NCBI RefSeq assembly: GCF_033568475.1
Contig: NC_133121.1
Coordinates: forward strand, 4,526,001-4,590,000
Source: Henckelia pumila
Taxonomy: Eukaryota; Streptophyta; Magnoliopsida; Lamiales; Gesneriaceae
Direction of reading: 5' to 3'
Length of the DNA stretch: 64,000 bases
Shown: positions 12,656 through 26,288 of the stretch, piece by piece
Position numbering within the stretch: position 1 is the stretch's first letter
How the letters are laid out: the number at the start of each line of letters is the position of its first letter
Position numbers and translations under genes: made by a program
The notes under the pieces: generated by a model
The model's input: only the letters and a program-made list of their open reading frames with translations
Databases searched by the model: none
What the model was told of the DNA's origin: nothing

Positions 12656-14356
12656 ATGAATTATTAATCTGTCAGCCCAAAAATTCATACATATTAATCA
12701 TGTTATACACAATAAATTTAAAAAAAAATAGAGGAACAGGCGGCGTGAAAGCACGTTCCATCAATTTTGTAATTAAAAAAAATTAAACAACAAAGAAATT
12801 GTAGCCGTTTGTTTGGAATTAAAATGTATTTTTTTTAATATAAAATAATATGTAGTAGATCGTGGCACTCATAAATAATGAGTGTTGATATTAAATGGAT
12901 GTGAGTGTGTTACAAGCAATCAACAGTAGTCGCGAAAATCTTGAAAAATAAATTTAGTTAAATTAAGTTTTTGAAAAATAATCTTTCTTGAGGCACTAGA
13001 GAGAGTTAGTTTCTAAAAAAATATTTCAACAATATTATTTTGTTAACATAGGTCAGCGAAACATCCCATCCAATTCGAGTACATTGTAATATATTATAAA
13101 ATAATTCAATTATGTCACGATACAAATTGACTATTAAGACTAATTTTTTCAATAAGAATTTAAATTTATTTATTTTTTACAAATACTTACATATCGTACA
13201 CAAATTATAATGGATAATTAATCTAGTAATGATCAACGATTTTAATGCATACTCGACTTGTCCAATTAATTTCTTATTAGGATACTCAAATACGAAAAAA
13301 TAATATTTTTTTATGGATTGAATAAGAGATAAAAAAAAATGAATCATGAAATAATCTCAATTGAATTTTTGTGTTTAATAACATCCCCTAAAATTAACCA
13401 ACCAAAGCAAATTAATTCCCGTGACTTGATTTAATAATCTTAACAAATAAAGTATTGATTTAATTGAACACAAAACAACTTCCCAAACCACCAAAAAAAA
13501 AAAAGGGCCTGAATCGTTTTATTTTCGTGAATGAATCGATTGTCCATTGTTAATGATCACGAGTAAATTGGTTTCGTTTGCAAAAAATTGTGATATTAAT
13601 TTGACACAATAACTCATATGAAACTATTTTATATGTCAATTTTGTTAAACGAGTATTCTATTTTAAGTTATTTATGAAAAATATTGTTTTTATTGTAAAT
13701 ATTAACCTATTTAATTCTATAATTTTTACTTTAGTTTTATGACTCTATCCTACTATTAATTGTGTCAAATATTTGTCATACATAAAATTGATATGTTATT
13801 TCACTTTTCATTTTTTTCTAATATTAATTGTGTCAAATTTCCATACATACATTTTAAATATTATTATATGATTTTTTTTTTCATTTCGTCCATGTATTTG
13901 CAATATTCTAATAAAATATGAATATAAAAATAAAGTTTTTGCATGATCTATATACATATTTACCCTTTCTAATTTAAGTAATTCATGAAAAAAAATATTA
14001 TTTTTATTATAAATATTAACGGAATTGAGCATTCACACTTATATGTACGAATCAATTACTTATAAATAGATTTTCATTATATATAGCTTTAAATGCTATT
14101 TCGAAACCGACCATAAATCTATCTCCCTCGTTTAAACACAACTATTTATGCAAACAAAAACCATTCTTCAATTGGAAAAAACAAAAAACAAATTTAACAT
14201 ACAACACACCAGCTTCCAAAGAGTCTAAGCACCAACACTAACAGATGTCCAAACTTCTAATTTCTTTCTTTTTTCCCTAAAAAATGCGTTCGTCTACTTT
14301 TCGAAAATAAGAACAATATAGTACACAACTAGTAATTAGCCCTTCATACTAGTGAA

Positions 14357-17300
14357 TTATGCAACACTCACCGCCTCAGCAATTGCATCATCTCTCTCAG
14401 TTTTGCACCTGCAAATTAAATAAAAGCAAGAAATAATGGAGTTCAATGTACTGTATCTCACTGAATTGATCGTCGCTATTATTTTTCTGAGTAAAATTAT
14501 GAGTTCTCAATGCACAGAAGAAAAATGCCAAGAAATTTGAGAAATAATAAAAGCAATTAAATCTGACTGGGACCCAGTTTCGTAACGTTTACACCATAAT
14601 TTGTTGATTAAGTGGATACCACGAGGAAAGTTACTAGTGAACCAAACCTTTTTGCTCCTAATCCAGAATATTGGCAAATGCATTCAAAATGTTACTTTCC
14701 ATGCATTCTTTTGCAATATAAAAACGTAAAAACGTGATTAGATCTCATGTGAAACGGTCTTACTCTACTCATATTTACAATAAAAACAACAATTTTTTAC
14801 ATTAAAAAATAATACATTTGACATAATAACTAATAAGTAGGTAACCCAAATAAAAGATCTGTCAGCGTGTTCTTTGGTCATTCTGTCATTGACAAGTTGA
14901 TGGTCAAGTACAATGTACACATGCTAGGAAATTATCGGCTAGTGAAAAATATATATGTTTTGGTTCCATCTATCACACTCACCTGTTACATTGAGCTCGA
15001 GATGCATAATTGTGATTGTTACAATTTGAGCACATCCAATCCCCATTACGCCATTGCTTTGCTCTGCAGATACAAGAGGCATTTATCATTACTACAGATT
15101 AACGGCGAAAAATAAGTGGAATGGGGATATATGCTTCTCTTCTCCATGAAACTTTCAGACGATGGCTTTGATGAGAGCAGGATTTACTTTAATGGCAATA
15201 CTATAGTTGTATATTCCAAGACCTATTGATGTAGCTTGCAAATAATACAAAACGAAAAAATAACAAGAGAAGAAAGACTCCAAGTAGAAAAGAAGAGGAA
15301 CAAGCACCCAATAAAAAAATTGGATGATGATCTCCTTTGAAAATATACACAAATATGCTACTAACAGTTACATCTAATAGGATCATGTGATTCATGTTTT
15401 ACCCTTTCCCCAGGAGCATGGGTGCTGGTGATACTGGCAACATTTGAAAATTGACTTGCAAATTTGAAGCCATTGCCGTGCTTCCACAGGAAATGGTGGG
15501 GTAACCTGACACTTGGAATGGCTCCAGTGCAGAGGATGCTTGCTGCATCCCATATGCCTGAGAGTTCATCAAATAAATCATGTGAGAGAACCACGTGAAA
15601 ATTAAAGTTTCAATCTTTCAGCATGTGAAATGAATCCTATGATTGAATCAGTCTCTTACTCGTCCTGCATTCAGTCTCTTGCTATCCCAGTTGTGCGCTT
15701 CTTCAGATGCCACACGTTTTGTTCCAACAGCTTCAACAGAAGGAAAGTGACATAAGATTGTGTGCTTGCTTAGATAATAAGGTCAGTCCAGATATGCAGA
15801 GGAAGACAAGCACAGTTTTGAAATATTTCACACAAAAAGGTACTTAAGTGAAATTATAGCAAAATTAGCAGAAGGTTTATACAATATAAATAAAGAGTAC
15901 AAGTGCAATGAAAATTAGGAGAACGTCACTGATTTCCCCTTACATATCTACATACACGACAAAAGCCTGACGGCCTCCACTGCCTCAAACCACAAAGAAT
16001 CATTCCTTCCTCAAAACCACCAGACCAAAAACCACCAATACCACAGCATCATATCTTTTCAAAAATTGCAAGAACTTAAGAAACCATATAAATCTGACTC
16101 AAGAAAACTTTGCTCAGCAAACACACTAGTCAGTGGGTTACTATTTATCTTAAAGTTTTCAAGATGGCGATCTGAAGCCTGTATCAGCCCATGACACCGT
16201 GGAGTTGAAGACAGTGATTGCAGGAGTTACTATTGTTCCAGTTATTCCAGTTTTCCTGTCTCACTGCAATTTTACTGTTTCATTAGAAGCACTGGTAAAC
16301 AAAAGTGGTTTTGGAAGCAAACTACAATGGAGTTCTTTTTTATTGATTGCAACAGAAAGATATGTTGGACAGCATTGTTCGAATTCCTAATTTGCTTATT
16401 TTTCTGTAAAAAGTTAAAAACAGCTGACCTATTGAGGATTATGGTTGACTACTCAATTAAGACACGTTGAAATCCCAGTAGTTTATGAATCATCAAAACG
16501 TGTGTTGTCTATTCAAATGCCAACTGATAATATCAGTGAGGTAATATCGAATGCATACCTGTGAGGTGTAATGGCAAGAATTTAGACGAAGGGAACTAGT
16601 GAAGGAAATAACTGATGTCTTCGACGCTAGGAGTCATTAGGAAAGTGAAATATCCATGGGAAAAAATCAAACAACACTCGGCAAAAACAATTTTAAATAG
16701 TTGTCGGGCAAGAAGAATTCAACACTAAACCCCCTTAAGCAAAAGAAAATAATACAGATCGTGATGTTAACAGGATATTCGGAACTAAATAATTTGTCCC
16801 AAAGCAACATTGACTTTACAGACCTCATCAACTATTACGTAACTATAAGCAGATATAATGAATAAACAAACCTGTAACCGCAGCATTCATGAGAGATGAA
16901 GATGTCTCTGTTGGCGTAGGAGCATTGCACTTTTTGCACTAGAAATACGGCAAACAATGCACATGAGAAATATAACATCGTCAAATATAGAACTTTTGCA
17001 CAAAAGGTAAATTAGTTGAATTTGTTTCACTCTCAAGAAGGTACAATATTTTAATGAGATTTATTGGTATAAAATTACACATCCTTTAAGTTCTTCAAGC
17101 TATATACACTTGTAATTGGCAGCCTAGTTAATCAATTAAATCAATAACTTCCCTCCATCTTGACATCAATAATTAGCACAGAATAAATTATAACTTTCAA
17201 TATGATGTCTGTCATTGTCGACTTTAGAATCTACATCTTGAAAAATGACTTTCCTACACCACAACATATAACACTCGGCATACCTGTACACGTGAAGAAT

Positions 17301-18468
17301 AATTGTGGTAGCCACAAGGGCACAACCAATCACCTGCCCGCCATCCATTTGGAACAGAATTCATGTTATCTGGTTTATTAGAAAATGGAACCATGGGCAT
17401 GACGTTCCCACCCAAAGACCATGTAGGTTGAAGACTATATGGATCAGCAGAGTGGATTCCATACTCATCAGTCCCTCCGAGAGGCCAACCAGAGCTCAAA
17501 GATTGTTGGACAGATCCAATACCTAACATTTGTTCCACCCCTCTTTGAACCCTGGCAAAATAATTTGGATGAGTAGGGACTGACGCTCCAGGCATTGCAA
17601 TTGCTGGCATTGCTGCTACCTCCTTTGGTTGCCCACACTTTTTGCAGTTTACTCTTGATGCATAATTGTTGTTAGTGCAACCTATTGATCCATAGTATAC
17701 ACACCCACACCAATTGCAGCCATGGAGAAGACACATGCGAGGAAAACGCACGCCAAACCGCCATCCAATACCAAAATACACATTCAGAAAACACAAAACA
17801 ACTCAACCAATTTGAAATCAAGTTTCTTGATTGACAGACTTTAATAAGTAACACGGATTGAAAAAAGAGATTCACCACGTTTTCCCACAGATTCTAAAAG
17901 AGATTCAAATTATTTACAGTTACACAGATTCATAATTACTGGTTCACTCACTACATGTATAAGTAGCAAAGAAAAAAGTTCTTCAAAAACAGTTAAAAAA
18001 ATAACGCAACCACCAACAATTTTTTTTGTAGCATCAAAGCAAGACATTTAAGTGGAGAAAAAACTACTAATATTTATATACCAGTATAAAGTTGAGTTAC
18101 TTCCACATATTTACTGATAAGCATGGAAAGGAGCAGTGCTTCGGTGATTAATTGACGATCATTTCAAAAAAAAAAACACACACACAAAACTACCAGTAAA
18201 TTAGCATTTTACAAGCTTTCCTCAGCAAAACAATGCTGCCGTCATTAAAGGCGACAAAATTCGAAATGAAATTACCAGTGCAGATCCAATCGCCGATTCG
18301 TGGAAGCCACTTGGAATCGGAGGGAGTTTTGGTATCAACGAGAAGACGGGGCTGTTTGCACCGATTGCAAAATGATCTAAAGGCGTAGTTTCTGTTGCGG
18401 CAGCCATTGCACTCCCAGTCCCCTTCTCTTCCACCTCCGCCGCTTCTGCCTCCTGCTTCGCTACCCAT
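14357..18468 (-). CDS. RanBP2-type zinc-finger protein, four fingers
   Basis: Seven exons on the minus strand: 18276-18468, 17284-17681, 16872-16938, 15660-15730, 15403-15557, 14983-15063, 14357-14408; all phases agree, giving 338 aa. Four RanBP2/NZF fingers are visible: GDWECNGC (Cys 20, 23, 34, 37), GDWICTGC (63, 66, 77, 80), GDWLCPC (185, 187, 198, 201) and GDWMCSNC (306, 309, 320, 323). The GDW starts and the N-x-A/S-x-R before the second cysteine pair are typical of fingers that bind single-stranded RNA. Finger 3 has C-x1-C instead of C-x2-C. The linkers are rich in Pro, Met, Ser and Gly and likely disordered. No localisation signal is evident. The exact plant orthologue is not recognised. 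Fingers 2, 3 and 4 are each split by an intron. Confidence 0.9.
14737..14850. repeat. Partial GAGACGG-family repeat
   Basis: Carries 'agatctcatgtgaaacggtct' and 'tactcatatttacaataaaa', related to the copies near 11.4, 22.6, 44.6, 46.5 and 52.4 kb. It lies in the last intron of the zinc-finger gene. Confidence 0.55.
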
Positions 18469-18707
18469 CCTCGTTATCTAACCTAGAAATTTTCCGACTC
18501 CTTTCAAATTGTAAAGAGTGGAAATTGTTTGCTTCTAACTCAGGTCTACATTTTTGTTTCGGTGTTTCCCATGTTTTTCAGTCAAATCAAATCATTTAAA
18601 ATAAATAAACAATTTTTTTTTATAAAAACAAAAAACAAAATTTATTTATTGATTTTAAAAAGTCTATATTTATTTTGTGTTTTTATTTTTTTATGTGAAG
18701 GATAAAG

Positions 18708-21700
18708 TTTTTTTTTTTAAAGAAACACCACCGGAAGCGGGTAACATACATAATCAATACAAGGAAATCCTAAAGGATGAGGGCTACTAGGTCAAGACCT
18801 CCTTAACATGCTATACAATGAAAATAGTCACATCCAAACAAGTATGGTATCAGAAAAAATACAATCAAGACAACGGATAATTCGATGCTACCCTGAGGAC
18901 ACTGGTGAATACAAACAAAATATCAGTGACAATTAAGATATCATAAGCAGAAGCCATCCCGAGTAGCAAAAGGACAGCAAAATCCACAACTCAAGCTAGG
19001 CAAGAGAGTCACAATCAGATGCATAGTCACTGACCAAAAGAGGTCGCACGGAAAAAGGAGTCGCAAACGCCAAAACAGGCAGACCAAGCGCGACCACCAA
19101 CCAGAAGAATCGGATGAAAAAGTAGCAAGGATATGGCGTAGAGAGCCCAAACCAAATCCTAAAACCCGAGTAAACATGAAGACTAAAAAATAAGAAGGCA
19201 TGTAAATCTGCCACCGTATACCACCATCCAAAAGAAAGAGTCGGTCAAGGGGAAACCACAGTGAGCGCCCTATCTCCCTGAAAAATCAACTCGATCGGGC
19301 CCGGGAGACTAGTTAACTCCAAAAGAATCCGAAAGGAGGCCGGAGAGCTGTACCTGCAAAGAAAAATAGATATCTACATATATAAAAAAGGTCTAAACAG
19401 ACATAGAACAAGAGAAGAAAAGAAAGAAAGCCCAAAAGAAATGGCAAAAAAAGAGTAAAAGGATCTAGGTAAACCTAGATCTAAGGTATGGAATCCCAGA
19501 TAAATCAGAACGGGCCAAGGCAGCGATGTGAGTGGTTAGAGGAACACCAGTCTCCAACAAACACTGCATATGGTCATGAGCAAGTCGCGCCAGCGCATCT
19601 GCTACCGAATTCCCTTCCCTATAGATAAGCGAGAAATGAACCGGCTTATCCCGCATAAAACACGCGTCCTCGACACAATATGGTCCAAATTCCAACGACA
19701 CCTCTGAGATCGAAGAATCTAAATGGCTATCTGGGAGTCGGTCTCAATCCAAAGGGGAAAAAGGCTAAGGTGAGAACAGAGAAGGATACCCCTCCAAACA
19801 GCCCAAAGCTCTGCACGGACATTGGACCTCACACCGATGAACTCACTGAAAAACGTTAGAACGCGGCGAGAAGACTCTCTAACAACCCCATCCACAGAAG
19901 ACTCACCCGGGTTCCCTCTCGAGCTCCCATCAACATTGAGCTTGAAGAACCCAGGCGGCGGCCTCAGCCAACGGACAATCGCAGTCTTATGAATTCATTG
20001 AAGGCCAACTGAGAAACCCAATGTCTGGGCAGCCTGCAAAGCCCCAATCCAAAGGCGGGGCTTGATAGTGGCCGCCGAATGAGAAAGTTTCAAATATCAC
20101 AAAATATGAAATTTGACCTTCTCCACATAAGAGGATAAGTGACGGTGTTTAGCATCATTACGTGCAGTCCAGAGGAACCAAATCACGACAAACGGAATGA
20201 ACTCCTTCACATTACCCACATGAGACCAATCACGACCCCGTTTCCAAACACTGAGAAACAACCGAAAGTCCTCAGTGATGGGGATGCGGACATGGAAGAT
20301 GGCCCCAAAAAAATGCCACACAGAACGGGCAATGGGACCGTCGATGAAAATGTGGGTGAATGTCTCCGACATCTCACAACACTGACACTTGGACACAAGT
20401 GTAATACCACGCTGCTGGAGCACCTCATCCACAGGCAACCACCGATTCCAAAATCTCCACATGAAGATGGACATGGTGGGCCTCATCCAGCGCCCCCAGC
20501 AAGGAGTCAGGATATACGAGACCGATCCTCTCTGTCTGACCTGCTCACACGCAGATCTCACAGAAAAAGCACCATCGATGTTGTGGATCCAAATGGCCAC
20601 ATCCGACTCATCAATCAAAACAGGGATCTGCACAATCTCCTCCGCCACCGAGGGAGCGACGACAGCATAGAGGATATCAAAATCCCAGGCTCCCTCCAAC
20701 ATGAAGCTAGAAACACTCACTCTATGGTCCCCTCTGACATCACACCTGCTCGACAGAGGGGCATCACCCAACCAGGTATCATCCCAAAAAGATACCTCAC
20801 CGTGACAAGTCCTCCACCGGATACCACTCTTCGAACGAGGCCTAATCTTGAGCAATCGCCTCCAAGTGGGAGAAATGGTTCCACGAGATAGAGCACAGAT
20901 GGGGCTCACAGTTCGGCAATACTTCCTCGAAAGGAATCTCGCACAGAGAGAGGAACCCTGTCTGAATCTGAACCACAGCTTCATAGAGAAGCTGTCAACA
21001 ATGTATTTTAGCCTGCGAAAGCCAAGGCCCCCTTCTTTCACTGGGAGGCAGGCGCAAGACCAGCGAGACCAATGTCACTTCTTCTCCAATGGTCTAGAGC
21101 CCCAAAGAAAAGCATTAAAAATAAGCTTCAGTCTCTTCAACACAACCAAAGGAGGCTGAATCACCTGACATAGATAGATCGGGATAGAGAAGAGCACACT
21201 ACTAATCAGGGTCATCCTACTCCCAGGAGCAAGGGAGCGATTCTCCCAGCCCTCTAGCTTTTTTCGGACCGACTACAGAAGAGGCTCGCTCAAACAAAGA
21301 GCATTTTCATTTTTCACGGAAAAGCGGAACTCCAAGGTATCTCATGGGCAACTGTCCCTCCGCAAAACCTGTGATGCGTAGCAAACAGGAGCGGTGACGA
21401 GGGGTCCAATCCGTAGGAAATATCATGGCACTCTCGTTCACATTCACCAATTGACCCGAGCAGTTCTCATAATGGGCCAAGAAATTTTTGAGGCACTGCA
21501 TACCTCGAGAGCCCCCATTGGAAAAAATGATGGCATCGTCAGCATAGACCAGATGTGAGATAGACAGATCACAACCAGAACGATATCTCGTATCAGGATT
21601 CTAAACAAACAGCCTGTCTAGACCACGGGACAAGTACTCCGCCCCCAGAATGAAAAGGAGGGGGGACAGAGGGTCTTCCTGTCTCAAACCCCTCGAAGAA

Positions 21701-22620
21701 GCAAAGAAACCAGCGGGGGTACCATTCACATTGACCGAAAACTTGCAAAAAGAGATGCAATCCCGCACCATCCTCAAGACCTGCTCAGAGAATCCAAAAC
21801 GTCTGAGTACCTCCAAAATAAACGACCATTGGACTCTATCATAAGCCTTAGCCATGTCCAATTTCAAAATAACATTGTCACCACGGGCAGGGAGATTAAA
21901 ACTGTGAGTAAGCTCTTGTGCGAAAAGGATATTATCAAAGATCATCCTACCCGGCACAAAGCCACTTTGATTCTGAGAAATAATTCTCCCGACCACATCC
22001 CTTAATCGAGAAGACAACAACTTCGAAATGATATTATTCGTGACATTGCACAAGCTGATAGGACGGAAGTTCGTCCAAGCTTGCGCACCCTCGACTTTTG
22101 AAATCAAAGTGATTGTGGTGGCTGTAAAGCCCTGGGGCAAAGGAGAGCCCTGAAAAAGTCAAGGACTGCGTCCATGACATCCTGCTGCACAAACTCCCAG
22201 AAGCTCTGGAAAAAAAAAACAAGGAGTACCCATCGGTCCCGCCACATTATCCCGAGGTATTGAAAAAACAATCGAGCGAACCTCCTCCAAGGTGGGCACA
22301 GTCGCGATGCTTAAGTTTTCCTCCTCTGAAATTTCCGGGGAAAAACCAGAAAAATCTGGAAGATCCAGGACAAAAGGCTCCCCTGTGAGAAGGCGCTCGA
22401 AGTATGCAGCCTTCGGACTGCTTAATGAGGACTGGGGAGGTGAGACAAATCTCGTCTTCCCAAATACGGAAGATCTGATTCATCACATGTTTCTTTTTAA
22501 CCATATTGTGGAAGACCTTCGTATTTCGCTCCTCATCCTCAAGCCAATTACAAGCAACTTTCTGCTTCCAAAAATCCACCTCCATGGCGGTTATTCAAGT
22601 TAGCTCCTCGTTGTACCTGG
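18708..22620 (-). mobile_element. L1-type LINE, 5'-truncated and decayed
   Basis: A minus-strand non-LTR retrotransposon with its 3' poly(A) seen as an 11-T run at 18708-18718. Reading its own direction: an ORF2 linker (22585-22247), reverse transcriptase (22140-21307 and around 21550, where SHLVYADDAIIF gives the YADD active site), the zf-RVT region (21041-20097, with CQCCEMSETFTH), an RNase H remnant (19760-19465, VHFSLIYREGNSVADALARL) and a 3' UTR of about 0.7 kb. The endonuclease and ORF1 are absent, as expected of 5' truncation. Frames change between the blocks and stops interrupt the RNase H part, so it is dead. Higher GC than its surroundings marks its extent. I could not find a target duplication. 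Confidence 0.93.
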
Positions 22621-22642
22621 ACAAAAGAGTTGACAAGTCTCA

Positions 22643-22760
22643 TGGAACTTTAGCTGTGAGATTGTCTCACAATAGAGCTACTCTGACATAAATATTATTT
22701 TTTATTGCATGTATGAATTAGCTCGACCCATTTCACGGATATAAATTTATGACTTTGTCA
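22643..22760. repeat. GAGACGG-family relic
   Basis: Has 'tgtgagattgtctcacaa', 'aaatattattttttatt', 'gctcgacccatttcacgga'. These modules recur in the family copies near 44.6 and 52.4 kb. Confidence 0.5.
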
Positions 22761-23489
22761 TATGAAACTAATCGTTTATTTTGTTACACTAGGTAGATAC
22801 ACATGTTTAATTATATTTTAAATTACACATATTTGATAAGATTATTAAATATTTTTATTAAAATTAATTTTAGATTCAAAAAAATTATAAAATTAATTTT
22901 ACAATTAAAAATTAAAAGTAAATTATAGTAATTTTGTAATATTCATTTGCGATGTTATTATTTGGACCGGGAGCGGTGATATTTTTTTATTTTAGATTAA
23001 TGTCTCTCTTTACGATAATATATAACTGACTAAGAAAAAAAATCTCAAACATCATGTAGAATGGTCTCACAATGCTAGCAACTTCTCACGAACTACTGAT
23101 GTCGTTTTCGAAAGAAGTTTGCTAAAGGCCGCCATCATGTGACCCTCGTAGTTGTGATAACTCCTCTTAAAGCTATATATCACGCACTTAGTGCATGATA
23201 TCTCACACCTCACATCATCCAAGCATGACAAACAAACTCCTCATGGTCGTAGGATTGCTCGCTCTTAAGGGACACTCCATGATATCAAAATGATTGAAAC
23301 ATCGAGCTTCGAGGATCCTTGCAACTAAATATTTGGGTTTTCCAACGATTCTCTCAGTTTGTGTGAAAATCAGAGTTTTGTGAAAAATTTTCAAACTTAC
23401 TAAAACTCAAACCCCCTCCACTTCGGTTTACAGAATAATTCTTCTGTCATCTTTACCTGCATTTGATATCATAGTCTCAAACTTAGACT

Positions 23490-23656
23490 ACGCTGCTACT
23501 CTGCCGCTCATTCTTTAGCTAAATTTGCTAATACTTGCATTGATTGTATTTCTAAGAACGCTTGGTCGGGTTTCTCTTCTTGGTTACAAGAAATTGTATT
23601 TTCGGATTTGGTGTAGTAATGTATGGTATTTAATTCAAAAATTAAAAAAAAAAAGT
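23490..23656 (+). mobile_element. LINE 3' relic with A-tail
   Basis: Plus strand encodes AAHSLAKFANTCIDCISKN, then WLQEIVFSDLV and a stop. This is the usual C-terminal end of plant LINE RNase H domains (AN-x-x-AH-x-LA ... W ... DL). About 25 bp after the stop comes an A-rich tail (to 23656). It is a short 3' fragment, typical of an aborted LINE insertion. Confidence 0.7.
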
Positions 23657-24369
23657 TATTGTTGATATTTAAGCTCGTAAATTAAGTGAGATTTCTATTA
23701 AAATTTATAAACTCTCGTGTTTTCTAAGAAATTGGAATTTCGATAATCTTCAAAGTCGGTATTTTCTTCCAAAAAATAAAAAGTAAAAAAATAATATTCA
23801 GTTTCAAAATATAATATCGATTCTAATAATTTTATCGAGTTATTAAAGAAAATCAATTGAAAAATATGTTTCCCAAAATTTAGAAGAAATGCGAACAAAA
23901 TATCCCTTCGGGCTTGATGCACAAAATATCATTTCGAAGCACTAGATGACTTTCTAACAATCGATCTGATTGATTAACAACATATTTTCACAATAATTTT
24001 GTAAAATATTTCAAGCACACGACGTTGTTCCATAAAAATTAATTAGAGGATGGAACATGAACTCATATCTTAGGATCTTGTATAGAATATGAAAAAATAA
24101 TATGAACATAACATTTAATTGTGATGTGGTAAATTTAATCATTAGTTCGGATCCAGAAATACAGAAGGGAAAACAATTCAATTATGACGCTAAAATGATC
24201 ATAATTTGATGATGTAAGATCATATTTTTTCGAACAAGTCAAGTTTCTGAATCTATCTGATTGCAATTCTACAAAAGAAACTGTACACAACCAAATTCTA
24301 CTTATAAAAACGAAAAAAACTAGCCTGCTATTGTAAAATCCTCATCTTGTGATGTTATCTGCAAAGATG

Positions 24370-26288
24370 TCAAACAGGGTGGTTCTTTGGGTCGGTAGAC
24401 GCTACTGTGATTGGCGCGATAGAAGATTGCAGTGTTTCTGGTCCTTCTGCGGCTATTCTCTTGCACAATGCATCGCAGTTGCTGATGACTTCGGTCAATC
24501 TACCTTTCAACTCTCCGAGTTCTACTTGCAAGGCATGAACTGGGAAATTTGAACAAGATTATGAAACCGTGATATTTACTGCAAAGGCTCCACGGTTCAT
24601 AAAATATTACAGAAACTGATGACGATGTTGCAATAAACAAATTTTTTAATCATAAAAAGCATGCCAGGATAATGGAATTCTCTTCCTCGATGCCACTATT
24701 TTAGATCATCAAATTTTATGTGGTGCACAAGACACACCACTGGAGCAAAAAAATGTTTTTTATGCTTCCTCTATGCTTGAAGAATCGAATAAAAACTGTG
24801 GCTGTCAGCTTCATGGGTTATACGACGCATTTGTAAGCAACAATAGTCATATCTACTGATTACCAACACATACACCAATGTAATCAGTAAATATTTTTTT
24901 TTATCAACAACCCCAACTACCTGCATTGCATTAGATGAGTGGATTCGGTACCTTCAGACAGATGATGAGAGGTAGTCTTCATTGCTGACGCTGAGTAATT
25001 AAAACGTTGGAGAAGCTTAACTGCCAGAGCATCTGCAACTTCTATCTTGTTTTCAATCTCTTCCTGTTGAAAAGAACACATATTAACTATTTAAGAACAA
25101 TTGAACTCACCATATTCATACTCATTCCAAAATAAAAACTACACGTGTAATAAACTTGTTTCCAGGTCTGAAGATAAATTGAATCTGTTATGGGGGTACT
25201 TAAGTTCTCATAGCATCAAACCCAAATCAAAAGTATGATGGTGCAATTGAGATATGGCACAAACCCAATTCAGGTAATAAAGCTTCAGATTCTAACATGC
25301 TGCATGCCTCTTAGACATGGCCTAGTTACCAACTTCTAATTTTTTTATAAGTTTTGATTCCCTTACATAATTATACATGTCGATTGAAGAAAAACAAACA
25401 TTTAAGAATCGATTAGCATCGAACAACAGATGCATCTATGGAATATTTGCGGTGACCTATTCCAACCTGTCTTTTACTAATTTTGCTGGCCTTCTGTTCT
25501 TGCCAATCCCGATACATCGAGAAGAGCTCCAGTAGCACATTAGGATTTACGGTACCTAGTCCAAAAACAACAAGAAAACAAAAGATTGGCAATTAATCAG
25601 ACCATTTGGATTTATAAAACATGGGAAAGCAACAAGATTGTAAAGGAAACGAACGATGTCATAGAGTGAGTTAGTCAAAAAAAAAAAACAATTAACAGTT
25701 TGCCTTTCCAGTCTACTATTGTTTCAAAAATTTTCTTCATCCACAATCAACATGCATTCATAAACAGAAAAACAATTAACAGTTTGCCGCAACAAAATCA
25801 ATGACAAAAGCAGTGACAAAATCACACCAGAAGTGGAAGAAGAAGATGGTTTCCTGACAAGGATATCTGTCAAACTACTCTCCCCCGGAGCAGAAGTCAG
25901 TATTGGCGCCGTCTGTTACAAATTGCAATCAACCCCCCACCCAGAAAACAAAAAGAGAGAATCATCAATCATACATCAATGGAATTAATACATCTTGACA
26001 GAGGTTTGATGAACAAGGAACTCACAATTTTGAGGGATTTCAGCTTCTCCAATATCGGGTCCCCAACTTCTGTCCGCTCCGAGACAGTGGTGATCTCATC
26101 ATCCAGATTCTCCCCCTACAGATGCATACATTATACATAAATGCTTTCAGAGAAGAATCACTCACTGCACAAGGAACATTTAGCATTTGGGGCAGCAATT
26201 GAGATTAGGGCTTTGTAGCTGAGGAATTACGCATTGAAGCTGGAGAATCTACCTGAGAGCTGGTGAGAGCCGATTCGGAACCTCCCAT
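24370..26288 (-). CDS. Small coiled-coil protein, function unknown
   Basis: Six exons on the minus strand: 26253-26288, 26026-26115, 25828-25912, 25467-25555, 24952-25063, 24370-24539; every splice phase agrees and the product is 193 aa. It starts MGGSESALTSSQ, has a Ser/Thr-rich region, and then a predicted helical section from about residue 72 (NPNVLLELFSMYRDWQEQ) to about 170, with heptad-like spacing in KLLQRFNYSASAM and VHALQVELGELKGRL. No signal peptide, membrane segment or catalytic motif is visible. Small helical proteins of this kind occur in tethering or BLOC/BORC-like complexes, but I cannot assign it and that link is only a suggestion. The short exons and preserved frame across five introns argue for a real gene. 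Confidence 0.8.

Larger units (their letters stand above)
10937..14356. other. Intergenic region between ALKBH9-type and zinc-finger genes
   Basis: The first part is the promoter and 5' flank of the minus-strand ALKBH9-type gene. The rest is AT-rich and carries a GAGACGG-family repeat (about 11430-11770), a MITE (11772-12371), a short hairpin repeat (12588-12655) and then 1.6 kb of plain AT-rich DNA up to the 3' end of the zinc-finger gene. No further gene is seen. Confidence 0.6.
22621..24369. other. Intergenic region with repeat relics
   Basis: AT-rich DNA. Contains a GAGACGG-family relic (22643-22760), a LINE 3' relic (23490-23656) and otherwise nothing I can identify. Confidence 0.55.

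Noticed and set aside
20139-20891. 250-residue plus-strand open frame
   Set aside because: It is the shadow of the zf-RVT region of the minus-strand LINE.
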